From contig JAKALZ010000159.1 in the NCBI GenBank assembly GCA_021813065.1, positions 1 through 5,038 of the forward strand: a stretch of DNA of 5,038 nucleotides, given 5' to 3'. The stretch is from a bacterium. Its GTDB lineage: Bacteria; Spirochaetota; Spirochaetia; Treponematales; Rectinemataceae. This document shows, one piece after another, positions 1 to 5,038 of this stretch; position 1 is the first letter of the stretch; every line of letters starts with the position of its first letter. Both the position numbers and the translations under genes were made by a program. The notes beneath the pieces were generated by a model. The model searched no databases and had not been told where the DNA came from. It saw only the letters and a program-made list of their open reading frames with translations.

Positions 1-1
1 G

Positions 2-283
2 GAGAACATGAAAAAACGGGCGGCCGCCGCGGGATACCCATTCCCCTACCTGCGCGACAAGGATGGCTCGGTGGCCCTTGCCTATGAAGCGGGCACGATA
101 CCCGAAGCTTTTGTGGTGGATTCCACCGGGGCCGTACGCTATGCGGGAAAGATAGACGACTGCTGGCAGAGCGAACGCCGCGTGAAACGCCACCCCCTGC
201 GCGATGCGCTGGAGGATGTGCTGCATGACCGCGACGTGGCGGTGAAGACCACCACCTCCGTCGGCTGCGCCATCAAGCAGTAG
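2..283 (+). CDS. Thioredoxin-fold (AhpC/TSA-like) protein, C-terminal part, 5' end outside window
   Basis: This is the C-terminal part of a thioredoxin/peroxiredoxin-fold protein. The frame is open from base 2 (E-N-M-K-K-R...), so the ATG at 8 is probably internal and the gene begins upstream of the window. Family hallmarks are visible: a 'FPYLRDKDGSVALAYEA' stretch, the TIP tripeptide holding the expected cis-proline next to the active site, a 'FVVDSTGAVRYAGKIDD' strand pair, and the C-terminal 'SVGCAIKQ', which matches the conserved S-[IV]-G-C-x-I-K end of this thioredoxin-family subgroup. The catalytic cysteine(s) near the N-terminus lie outside the window. The expected role is thiol-disulfide or peroxide reduction; the substrate cannot be told. 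It converges on the FrnE remnant with only 17 bases between them and no clear terminator. The fold assignment is solid; the exact function is not. Confidence 0.8.
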   Translation, partial: ENMKKRAAAAGYPFPYLRDKDGSVALAYEAGTIPEAFVVDSTGAVRYAGKIDDCWQSERRVKRHPLRDALEDVLHDRDVAVKTTTSVGCAIKQ

Positions 284-300
284 CCTCGCTGCGCGCGCTC

Positions 301-438
301 TTATCCCTTGGAGGAGCGGTCCTTTGCGGCGGTCTCCAGCGCCTTAAGGAACGCCGCAGGCGGTTGCGCGCCCTTCACCATATACTTCCTGTTGATGATG
401 AAACAGGGAACGGCGTTGACGCCCAACTCGCGCCCCTC
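301..438 (-). pseudogene. FrnE/DsbA-family oxidoreductase, C-terminal remnant
   Basis: Read on the minus strand to the TAA at 303-301, the last ~45 residues (RELGVNAVPCFIINRKYMV, then KGAQPPAAFLKALE) match the C-terminal end of FrnE-like DsbA-family dithiol oxidoreductases. There a 'x-ELGVxGVPFF' strand with a cis-proline is followed by 'GAQPPEVFLQAL'. The homology stops at about 430-438. Upstream in this frame (up to 582) the residues are charged and arginine-rich, and are the antisense of the permease on the other strand. About three quarters of the usual protein, including the N-terminal CxxC active site and the helical insertion, is missing. Cys replaces the usual Phe after the cis-proline. 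It cannot be an active oxidoreductase. The frame stays open to an ATG at 582, but that part looks like a chance reading through foreign DNA. Confidence 0.7.
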
Positions 439-1464
439 ATCCTCATCGCTCCGCTCTTCGTGGTGTTTCTTCTCCACGAGGTTGTCGATGCGGGCCAGCT
501 CACGCCGCGCAACGCGATCGTCAACACCGCCGAAGGAGCGTCGCCGACTCTCTCGCTCCTGAGCCCGGATGCCGTAATCCAAGAGCTCAAAAAGAGCTCC
601 ATGATCATCGAGGCGAGCGACGCGACCGTCGCCCTGCGGGAACTTCGTGGGGGCACGGTGGACGCGGTCGTCGATTTCAGCGCCACACCCGCGGAGGTAA
701 CCGTGGACGCCGCCGATCCATCCACGAGCTCCGCCTCGATCAAGGCTATCCAGGAAGCGTTCTCGAACTCCGTGAAGGAGAAGGCTGCGGCGTTCGCGGG
801 TCCGCTCTTCTCCTCAGCCTCACCGAAAATCAGTTTCATCAACGGCTCGGCCTCGACCTCAACCTTCGATTTCCTTGCGCCGGTGCTCCTCGCCTTTATC
901 ATCTTTTTTTTCACCTTCATCCTGTCGGGCATCTCCTTCCTCCGGGAACGAACGAGCGGCACCCTCGAGCGGGCATTCGCGACACCGCTTTCGCGTTCGA
1001 GCCTCGTGGGTGGCTACATGCTAGGATTCGGAATCATCGCGGTGGTGCAGACGATTCTCGTCCAGTTCCTCATCGTTGGCGTGTACAGGGCGCCGAATGT
1101 CGGTGGTTTTGGCCTATCGCTCATCGTCAGCATCTCGATTTCGCTCTCGGCCCTCGCGATGGGGCTCTTTCTCTCCGCGTTCGCCAACAGCGAGTTCCAG
1201 ATGCTGCAGTTCATTCCCATCGTCATCGTGCCCCAGATACTCTTTGCCGGCATTTTCAACCTTCGCTCGGGCCCCGCGTGGATCAACGCGCTCTCGTATG
1301 TCTTCCCTCTCACCTACGCCGGACAGGCGCTCCGCGACCTCATGATACGGGGAAAAACGCTTCTCGATGTACTGCCGAATCTTGCCGCGGTCTGGGGATT
1401 CGCGATCGTGTTCATCGTGCTCGCGGTGGTCGGCCTCGGAAAATTCCGGCGCGGGCAAGACTAA
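364..1464 (+). CDS. ABC-2 type exporter permease, N-terminally truncated
   Basis: This is the membrane subunit of an ABC-2 type exporter (NatB/YhhJ-like, ABC2_membrane_3 group). Numbered from the TTG at 364, it shows a first hydrophobic segment (about residues 24-37, LILIAPLFVVFLL), an extracytoplasmic domain (about 40-165), and five further helices at about 170-192, 217-240, 249-272, 281-299 and 337-358. The cytoplasmic coupling motif 'RERTSGTLERAFATPLSRS' lies at about 194-212 and is typical of this family. Family similarity begins only at about residue 25 (base 436). Residues 1-24 are the antisense of the FrnE remnant, so the real N-terminus (cytoplasmic lead and part of TM1) and start codon have been lost. 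TTG 364 has no convincing ribosome binding site; GTG 460 or 463 would remove TM1. The partner ATPase, usually encoded next door, is absent. It may be a non-functional fusion remnant. Substrate unknown. Confidence 0.72.
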   Translation: MRALHHILPVDDETGNGVDAQLAPLILIAPLFVVFLLHEVVDAGQLTPRNAIVNTAEGASPTLSLLSPDAVIQELKKSSMIIEASDATVALRELRGGTVDAVVDFSATPAEVTVDAADPSTSSASIKAIQEAFSNSVKEKAAAFAGPLFSSASPKISFINGSASTSTFDFLAPVLLAFIIFFFTFILSGISFLRERTSGTLERAFATPLSRSSLVGGYMLGFGIIAVVQTILVQFLIVGVYRAPNVGGFGLSLIVSISISLSALAMGLFLSAFANSEFQMLQFIPIVIVPQILFAGIFNLRSGPAWINALSYVFPLTYAGQALRDLMIRGKTLLDVLPNLAAVWGFAIVFIVLAVVGLGKFRRGQD

Positions 1465-1478
1465 GCGCTTATTCGATC

Positions 1479-1485
1479 TTTTTTT
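1479..1485 (+). terminator. T-tract after permease, weak possible terminator
   Basis: A run of seven T lies 14 bases after the permease stop. It is preceded only by weak pairing (GCGC at about 1450 with GCGC at about 1465, and an AAGCGCTT palindrome at 1463-1470). This might end some transcripts but is not a textbook hairpin. Confidence 0.25.
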
Positions 1486-1580
1486 ATTGACATGCGATAT
1501 CTCATGCACTACTCTTTATTATTGAAAGAATTGCCTATCTTTTGCCAAGAGCGCGGCCCTAAAATGGCGCCGCAACCACA

Positions 1581-1618
1581 GGGGCCGCCGCCCGCAACCG
1601 AGCGGCGGCCCCCCTTTT
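1581..1618 (+). terminator. GC-rich hairpin with short T-tract, probable terminator between convergent genes
   Basis: A perfect 10-bp GC-only stem pairs 1581-1590 (GGGGCCGCCG) with 1603-1612 (CGGCGGCCCC), extendable by one C-G pair inside, with a loop of about 10 bases. Two more C and TTTT (1615-1618) follow. The position, between the plus-strand permease and the 3' end of the minus-strand isomerase operon (stop at 1638), fits a shared terminator. The T-run is short for the plus direction. On the minus strand no T-run directly follows the stem, so termination there would be weaker. Confidence 0.55.
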
Positions 1619-1637
1619 ACGCGGACTCGAATGGCGC

Positions 1638-2615
1638 CTATCTCAGCGGAAACATCTTCGAGCGGATCCAGGCGGCGGATTTTACCGCGTCGCCCTCGGC
1701 GATTACGCCTCGGATCTCCTCCATGCCCTTGGGCGTGAGCATTGCGTCGATGCCCTGGAGGAACTCGACGCTGCCGCGGAGCGCGCCCTGGGCGTCCTCG
1801 CGGTACGGATACTGATCCATCGAGTACCAGCCAGAATAGTTGAGTTTCTTGAGCCAATAGAGCAGCTCCACGAACTCGACGAAGTGCACCGAGCCGACGA
1901 TCATGTCGTCGTCCCAGAAGCGGTAGTTGTCGTTGAAGTGCATGTGGAAGAGCTTGCTTCCGGACTTCGTGAGGAGTGTCGCAGCCTCCGCCATGTTTTC
2001 GCCCGCGACGAGGGAGTGACCGGTGTCGATGGTCACGCCGACGTTGGGAAGCCCGGTTTCCTGGGCGAGGAGAAGAGTGTCGGCGGCGCGCGCCATGTAC
2101 GAGTGGGTGCGGGGCTCCTTCGGTTTATATTCGAGGGCGAACTGGATGTCGGGAAACGCCTTCGCGGCGGTGCGGATGGCGTCCACGATCCACGCGCGCG
2201 CCTGCGCGAAATCCGCCTGGAGCGGGTAGTCGTAGCCGTCCTGGCCCGGCCAGAGGTTGACCAGGGTGCATCCTAGTTTGCGCGCGAGCTCGGCGGCGAC
2301 GATCGTCTCCTCGAGAGCTTGGGCGCGGATGGCGGGATCGAGTGAGGTGAAGGCACCCCGACCCCAGCGTTTCTGCGAGAAGTGGTCGGGAAGCACCGAC
2401 GCGGTCGCAAGCCCGTATTTATGAAGGAGCGCGCCGATCTCGTCCGCGTTTTGAGGCGTGATATCCCAGGTTCCCACGAGTTCGACGCCCGTGACGCCGG
2501 GAATTTCGGAAGCCTGCTGAATCATCGTCGCCTTGGAGGGCTGATCTTTATAGCCCGACGACAGGAACCGGTCGCAGGTGTTGCCGAGATTGCCGAGAAT
2601 GATAGAGTATTTCAT
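1638..2615 (-). CDS. RhaI-like TIM-barrel sugar isomerase (xylose isomerase-like superfamily)
   Basis: This 325-residue protein of the xylose-isomerase-like TIM-barrel superfamily is closest in motif pattern to L-rhamnose isomerase (RhaI). Expected metal ligands are all present: Glu162 in ALEYKP, Asp197 and His200 in TIDTGH, His226 in HMHFND, Asp235/Asp237 in WDDDM, and Asp267 in SMDQYP. RhaI has equivalent 'LEYK.FEP', 'DTGHH', 'HFN...DDD' blocks, and the 35-residue Glu-to-Asp spacing is preserved. 'VNLWPGQDGYDYP' at about 119-131 matches the RhaI 'NLW..DG..YPGQ' loop. It is shorter than RhaI proteins, which run to roughly 380-430 residues. The predicted role is cytoplasmic, divalent-metal-dependent aldose-ketose isomerisation (or epimerisation) of rhamnose or a related sugar; the exact substrate is inferred. 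The ATG at 2615-2613 overlaps the upstream regulator's TGA (ATGA), with GGGGG at 2629-2625 eight to nine bases before it, so translation is probably coupled. Confidence 0.85.
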   Translation of the reverse strand: MKYSIILGNLGNTCDRFLSSGYKDQPSKATMIQQASEIPGVTGVELVGTWDITPQNADEIGALLHKYGLATASVLPDHFSQKRWGRGAFTSLDPAIRAQALEETIVAAELARKLGCTLVNLWPGQDGYDYPLQADFAQARAWIVDAIRTAAKAFPDIQFALEYKPKEPRTHSYMARAADTLLLAQETGLPNVGVTIDTGHSLVAGENMAEAATLLTKSGSKLFHMHFNDNYRFWDDDMIVGSVHFVEFVELLYWLKKLNYSGWYSMDQYPYREDAQGALRGSVEFLQGIDAMLTPKGMEEIRGVIAEGDAVKSAAWIRSKMFPLR

Positions 2616-3652
2616 GATACATTTCCCCCTTTCTCTGAAAGCGGTTCGATGCGCCGCACGCTGTTTCTCTCAATGAGCCGACCGCCGATGAGCACTTTTA
2701 CGGCGGGAATTTTCGGATCGCCGTGGATTCTCGAAATGAGAAGCTGAACCGCCATTTTCCCGATCTGAGCCTTCGATACCTGGATAGTGGTGAGCGGTGG
2801 ATCTGAAATCGCGGAAAGCGGCAGATTGTCGAAGCCGACTACAGATATATCCTCTGGAACGCGTATTCCCATCTCGGAGAAAGCTTTGAGCGAACCGCTC
2901 GCGATAATGTCGTTGCTGCAGATGAGCGCTGACGGCAGGCGCGGGTGCTGTGCAAGGATAGCTTTCATGTCGTTGTAGGCGCCGTGGTAGGTTTGGTCGA
3001 CGGAAAACACGAGCGCGGTGCGCTCGTTGATTCCAAGCCTCCGCAGTCCCGCGAAGAATCCCTCTTCGCGCAGGCGGATATTGCGCGTTTCGATGGTACC
3101 TTTCACGAATCCGAAACTCCGATGCCCAAGGCTGTAGAGATGCGACAGGAGCATGAACACGGAATCCTCGTTGTTCATGTCGACAAAATCGTAGTTGAGG
3201 AACTCGTGGTAGGTATCGATGAACACAAGCGGCTTGCGTATCGCGCTGAAAGATTCGACATCTTCCTGGCTCAGCTCAGTGCCGAGAATGATGAAACCGT
3301 CGGCGGCTTTTGCGCGCGCGGTTTCGAGCACCTGCTCCATGGGCGCAAGCTTGAACATGACGATTTCGAGCGAGAAACCGGCGAGCTTGGCGCCTTGGCT
3401 GAGGCCTTCAATGTAATCGGCGATAAAGACATCGTGGTCGCGATTGATGGTGTGGCCATGCCGGGCGATGTGCAGGAGGCAGAGCGATCCCACTTTCGAG
3501 GTACGAGGACCTTCGTAGCCCAGGTTTTTCGCCGTTTGAAGGATTTTCTTGCGAAGGTCTTCGCCGGCCCCGGGTTTATTGTTCAACACGAGGGATACTG
3601 TAGTGGGAGAGACGCCGAGCTCCTCGGCGATGTCTTTAATGCGAATACCCAT
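2612..3652 (-). CDS. LacI-family transcriptional regulator
   Basis: This DNA-binding sugar-responsive repressor has 346 residues from the chosen start, the usual length for the family. The N-terminus carries the LacI helix-turn-helix (IKDIAEELGVSPTTVSLVLNN, about residues 5-25). A periplasmic-binding-protein-like sensor domain follows (about 60-335), with typical blocks 'DGFIILGTE', 'LGHRSFGFVKG', 'ALICSNDIIASGSLKAF', 'ISVVGFDNLPLSAISDPPLTTI'. The linker after 'LGYE' (GPRTSKVGSL) lacks the usual ARxL hinge-helix signature. An ATG six codons upstream (3670) is also in frame. I prefer 3652 because family members start just before the helix-turn-helix, a GAGG lies 12 bases before it, and the predicted promoter would put the transcript start only about 8 bases before 3670. 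It is the first gene of a two-gene operon with the isomerase and divergent from the binding-protein gene, and probably controls both. The effector is probably the sugar or its phosphate (inference). Confidence 0.93.
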   Translation of the reverse strand: MGIRIKDIAEELGVSPTTVSLVLNNKPGAGEDLRKKILQTAKNLGYEGPRTSKVGSLCLLHIARHGHTINRDHDVFIADYIEGLSQGAKLAGFSLEIVMFKLAPMEQVLETARAKAADGFIILGTELSQEDVESFSAIRKPLVFIDTYHEFLNYDFVDMNNEDSVFMLLSHLYSLGHRSFGFVKGTIETRNIRLREEGFFAGLRRLGINERTALVFSVDQTYHGAYNDMKAILAQHPRLPSALICSNDIIASGSLKAFSEMGIRVPEDISVVGFDNLPLSAISDPPLTTIQVSKAQIGKMAVQLLISRIHGDPKIPAVKVLIGGRLIERNSVRRIEPLSEKGGNVS

Positions 3653-3670
3653 GCGCGCTCTGATCCTCAT

Positions 3671-3678
3671 TCCGCGGA
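3671..3678. promoter_or_regulatory. TCCGCGGA palindrome at the regulator's predicted start site, possible operator core
   Basis: A perfect 8-bp palindrome with a central CpG, as LacI-family operators usually have, sits at the predicted transcription start of the lacI-type gene, so autoregulation is conceivable. The symmetry does not extend outward, and no second copy is seen at the divergent promoter, so this is weak. Confidence 0.2.
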
Positions 3679-3684
3679 TGCATT

Positions 3685-3713
3685 ATGGTAGGTCATCGCG
3701 CGCGGATTGTCAA
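3685..3713 (-). promoter_or_regulatory. Predicted sigma-70 promoter of the regulator-isomerase operon
   Basis: On the minus strand a perfect TTGACA (3713-3708) is followed, after 17 bases, by TACCAT (3690-3685), which matches 4 of 6 consensus -10 positions. Transcription would begin near 3678, giving a leader of about 26 bases to the ATG at 3652. An alternative -10, CATAAT (3687-3682), would need a 20-base spacer. The spacer contains a GC-only alternation (CGCGCGCG, 3697-3704). Confidence 0.6.
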
Positions 3714-3796
3714 GAAAAACTAATTATTTAGTAAAATATATTTCAAGCAAGATTCCAAAGCGATTGCGGAGGTAGTGGGACAGCGCAAAATTCGAG

Positions 3797-3820
3797 TAAA
3801 GAATGGAAATGCATTCTTTA
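3797..3820. repeat. Perfect 9-bp inverted repeat
   Basis: TAAAGAATG (3797-3805) and CATTCTTTA (3812-3820) are exact reverse complements separated by GAAATG. There is no T-run suited to a terminator and no gene ends nearby. It sits about 145 bases upstream of one start and about 220 of the other. It may be a binding site for a dimeric regulator or a short RNA hairpin; its role is unknown. Confidence 0.5.
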
Positions 3821-3841
3821 TATATAATTATTGTTTCGCTT

Positions 3842-3882
3842 CGAGCGCGAGAGGTGAGTGCGCCTCGACGGCTTTAGCCGTC
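3842..3882. repeat. Two adjacent hairpin-forming inverted repeats
   Basis: The first pairs CGAGCGC (3842-3848) with GCGCCTCG (3860-3867) with one bulged base. The second pairs GACGGC (3867-3872) with GCCGTC (3877-3882) around TTTA. The GC-rich block stands out in AT-rich DNA and resembles a REP-type extragenic palindrome, but copy number cannot be judged from one window. No T-run follows on either strand. Confidence 0.4.
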
Positions 3883-3938
3883 AAGCTAGGTTCTCGTGTC
3901 CAAAACCATGTAGGATAATTGGAATATAGTGAATATGA

Positions 3939-3971
3939 ATTACTAAATTTTCACTTTTCTATCACTAAAAA
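3939..3971 (+). repeat. Three tandem 11-bp units directly upstream of the transporter promoter
   Basis: Units at 3939-3949 (ATTACTAAATT), 3950-3960 (TTCACTTTTCT) and 3961-3971 (ATCACTAAAAA) share the pattern WTYACT followed by an A/T-rich tail, in exact 11-base register. The last ends five bases before the TTGACA box. The spacing puts each unit on the same face of the helix. It fits an activator site (for example a response regulator binding direct repeats) or a curved UP-element-like A/T tract. Confidence 0.45.
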
Positions 3972-3976
3972 ATTTC

Positions 3977-4004
3977 TTGACACCTCATTCGACGGTGCTA
4001 TAAT
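3977..4004 (+). promoter_or_regulatory. Consensus sigma-70 promoter of the binding-protein gene
   Basis: A perfect TTGACA (3977-3982) and a perfect TATAAT (3999-4004) are separated by 16 bases. Transcription should begin near 4011, leaving a leader of about 28 bases before the start codon. Both boxes are ideal, so the promoter should be intrinsically strong. A 5-bp inverted pair, ATTCG (3987-3991) and CGAAT (4010-4014), brackets the -10 box and might be part of a repressor site, though it is weak. Confidence 0.85.
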
Positions 4005-4026
4005 TAAAGCGAATCTGATCCACTAC

Positions 4027-4033
4027 AAGGAGG
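4027..4033 (+). promoter_or_regulatory. Ideal Shine-Dalgarno of the binding-protein gene
   Basis: AAGGAGG lies five bases before the ATG at 4039. This fixes that start over the in-frame ATG at 4051 and predicts strong translation. Confidence 0.9.
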
Positions 4034-4038
4034 CAACG

Positions 4039-5038
4039 ATGAAACGACGGATGTTGTTAGCGGTTTCGCTTGTCATGATCTTCGTGCTGGCGATTCCTCT
4101 GTTCGCGCAGAACTATGATCCTATGAGCTTCAAGTCGAAGAAACCCTCGAGCCAATGGAAAATCGCCCTGGTTCCCAAAGATTCGACGAACGCTTGGTTT
4201 GTGCGCATGGAAGTCGGCGTCAAGCAGTTCGCCAAAGACACCGGCCTCAATGTATTCCAGAAAGGACCACCCAAGACCGACGCGGCCATGCAGGCGCAGG
4301 TCATTGAAGACCTTATCGCCCAGGGTGTCGACGCGATCTGCGTTGTGCCGGTCGACCCCGCGGCTCTCGAGCCAGTCCTCGGGCTGGCCCTCTCCAAGGG
4401 CATCGTGGTCATCGATCACGAGGGCGCCACGCAGCAGAACACCCTCTATGACATCGAGGCGTTCAGCAACGAGGGACTAGGCCAAACCATCATGCAGGAA
4501 CTCGCCAAGATGATGGACTACAAGGGCGTGTACACCACAATGGTCGGCAACGTCACCAACGCTTCGCACAATGAGTGGGCGGACGCTGGCGTGGCCTACG
4601 CCAAGGCGCACTATCCCGGCATGACCCTCCTCGCCGCCGAACCGCGCGTCGAAATCATGGACAACCTCGACACCGCCTATGAGCGCGCCAAAGAGCTGTT
4701 CAAAAAATACCCCAACCTCAAGGGCATCTTCGGAACTTCCTCGCTGTCGTCGCCCGGCGTCGCGCGCGCCATCGAGGAACTTGGCCTCCAGGGCAAGGCA
4801 TTTGTAACCTCGGTGGGACTCCCCAACGAGAACAAGGTCTATCTCAAGGATGGCACGCTCAAGACCGTGCTGCTCTGGGATCCCAAGGACGCGGGCTATG
4901 CGCAGCTGGCATTGGCGGTTAAGATTCTCAAGGGAGAGAAGATTGAGAATGGCTGCAACCTCACCGCGCCTGGATGGACCTCGATGCAGTTCGCCCCCGG
5001 CTCCAAGAAAGTGCTGCAGGGCAAGGGCTGGATCACGA
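4039..5038 (+). CDS. ABC transporter periplasmic sugar-binding protein, RhaS/LsrB-like, 3' end outside window
   Basis: This is the substrate-binding protein of a sugar ABC importer (Peripla_BP_4 fold), with 333 codons visible and no stop before the window end. Residues 1-23 are a Sec signal peptide: KRR, then a hydrophobic core, then cleavage predicted at LFA|QN. No lipobox cysteine is present. The mature part starts with a 'KIALVPKDSTNAWF' strand (about 41-54), followed by 'VIEDLIAQGVDAICVVPVDP' blocks (about 88-107), 'KGIVVIDHE' (about 120-128) and, in the second lobe, 'VGLPNENKVYLKDGTLKTVLLWDP' split across about 259-282. These last blocks match the 'GxPNxxxxYLKDGxxKSVxLW' region of rhamnose (RhaS) and AI-2 (LsrB) binding proteins. 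The protein is likely almost complete. Transport ATPase and permease genes are expected next. Divergence from the LacI-isomerase operon points to uptake of the sugar that the isomerase handles. The ligand is inferred, not shown. Confidence 0.92.
   Translation, partial: MKRRMLLAVSLVMIFVLAIPLFAQNYDPMSFKSKKPSSQWKIALVPKDSTNAWFVRMEVGVKQFAKDTGLNVFQKGPPKTDAAMQAQVIEDLIAQGVDAICVVPVDPAALEPVLGLALSKGIVVIDHEGATQQNTLYDIEAFSNEGLGQTIMQELAKMMDYKGVYTTMVGNVTNASHNEWADAGVAYAKAHYPGMTLLAAEPRVEIMDNLDTAYERAKELFKKYPNLKGIFGTSSLSSPGVARAIEELGLQGKAFVTSVGLPNENKVYLKDGTLKTVLLWDPKDAGYAQLALAVKILKGEKIENGCNLTAPGWTSMQFAPGSKKVLQGKGWIT

Larger units (their letters stand above)
3714..3976. other. AT-rich divergent intergenic region
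   Basis: No gene is supported here. The stretch is much richer in A and T than the flanking coding DNA, apart from a GC-rich block at about 3840-3890. It contains a perfect dyad (3797-3820), two adjacent hairpins (3842-3882) and phased 11-bp repeats (3939-3971), listed separately. It lies between the two divergent promoters and is best read as their shared control region. Confidence 0.7.

Noticed and set aside
439..582. Extension of the FrnE frame to the ATG at 582
   Set aside because: The extra residues are antisense to permease sequence and lack FrnE or CxxC features, so they were left out of the remnant.
375..962. Minus-strand open frame of 195 codons opposite the permease
   Set aside because: It is Ser/Arg/Ala-rich low-complexity translation antisense to transmembrane-coding sequence, with no family features.
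1492..1815. Plus-strand open frame spanning the terminator and the isomerase 3' end
   Set aside because: It runs through the GC hairpin (Pro-rich translation) and then antisense into the isomerase; no ribosome binding site or homology is seen.
1884..2276. Plus-strand open frames opposite the isomerase
   Set aside because: They are antisense to a protein with all catalytic motifs intact. The translation is Val/Arg-rich without motifs.
1638..2615. Naming the isomerase gene rhaI
   Set aside because: The motif pattern fits the superfamily, but the shorter length and altered motifs do not allow a specific substrate or symbol.
2945..3691. Long plus-strand open frame (248 codons) opposite the LacI-type gene
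   Set aside because: It is exactly antisense to a clear LacI-family protein, has no recognisable domain and no ribosome binding site; GC-rich codon usage commonly leaves the antisense frame open.
3987..4014. ATTCG/CGAAT inverted pair around the -10 box as a LacI operator
   Set aside because: The arms are only 5 bases with an 18-base gap, and the centre has no CG symmetry; this is expected by chance in such a region.
4057..4419. Minus-strand open frames within the binding-protein gene
   Set aside because: They are shadows of the strongly supported plus-strand binding protein, which has its own consensus promoter, Shine-Dalgarno and signal peptide.

Overview
The window appears to come from a moderately GC-rich, diderm bacterium. 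The sugar-binding protein has a cleavable Sec signal ending in LFA|QN and no lipobox, so it should be a free periplasmic protein. The style of the LacI regulator and the binding protein suggests Spirochaetota, but that is an impression and not a proof. Coding DNA is GC-rich, while the regulatory region at about 3714-4010 is markedly AT-rich.

Left part (1-1637). The window opens inside a thioredoxin-fold (AhpC/TSA-like) gene that ends at 283. Seventeen bases further on, on the minus strand, is the C-terminal end of a FrnE-type DsbA-family oxidoreductase. Its homology stops abruptly at about 430-438. At that same place, on the plus strand, the homology of an ABC-2 type exporter permease begins without its normal N-terminus or start. 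Two unrelated genes are therefore cut at one breakpoint, by a deletion, an inversion or an assembly chimera. The permease ends at 1464. It is followed by about 170 bases holding a T-tract, a lone TTGACA with a 16-bp dyad, and a strong GC-rich hairpin (terminator) that also faces the end of the next minus-strand operon.

Right part (1638-5038). This is a compact sugar-utilisation locus. On the minus strand, a LacI-family regulator and a TIM-barrel isomerase overlap by ATGA and form one operon. Divergently, on the plus strand, a consensus sigma-70-type promoter and an ideal Shine-Dalgarno drive a periplasmic binding protein of the RhaS/LsrB group, cut by the window end. The isomerase keeps the metal-ligand pattern of the L-rhamnose isomerase (RhaI) superfamily, and the binding protein resembles the rhamnose/AI-2 group. 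The inferred role is uptake and isomerisation of L-rhamnose or a related (deoxy)sugar under LacI control. The 386-base intergenic region holds both promoters, three 11-bp phased repeats just upstream of the -35 box of the transporter promoter, a perfect 9-bp-arm dyad, and two adjacent hairpins.

No RNA gene, IS element, CRISPR array or obviously novel multi-gene system is visible. The points most worth checking are the double-truncation junction and the phased repeats.
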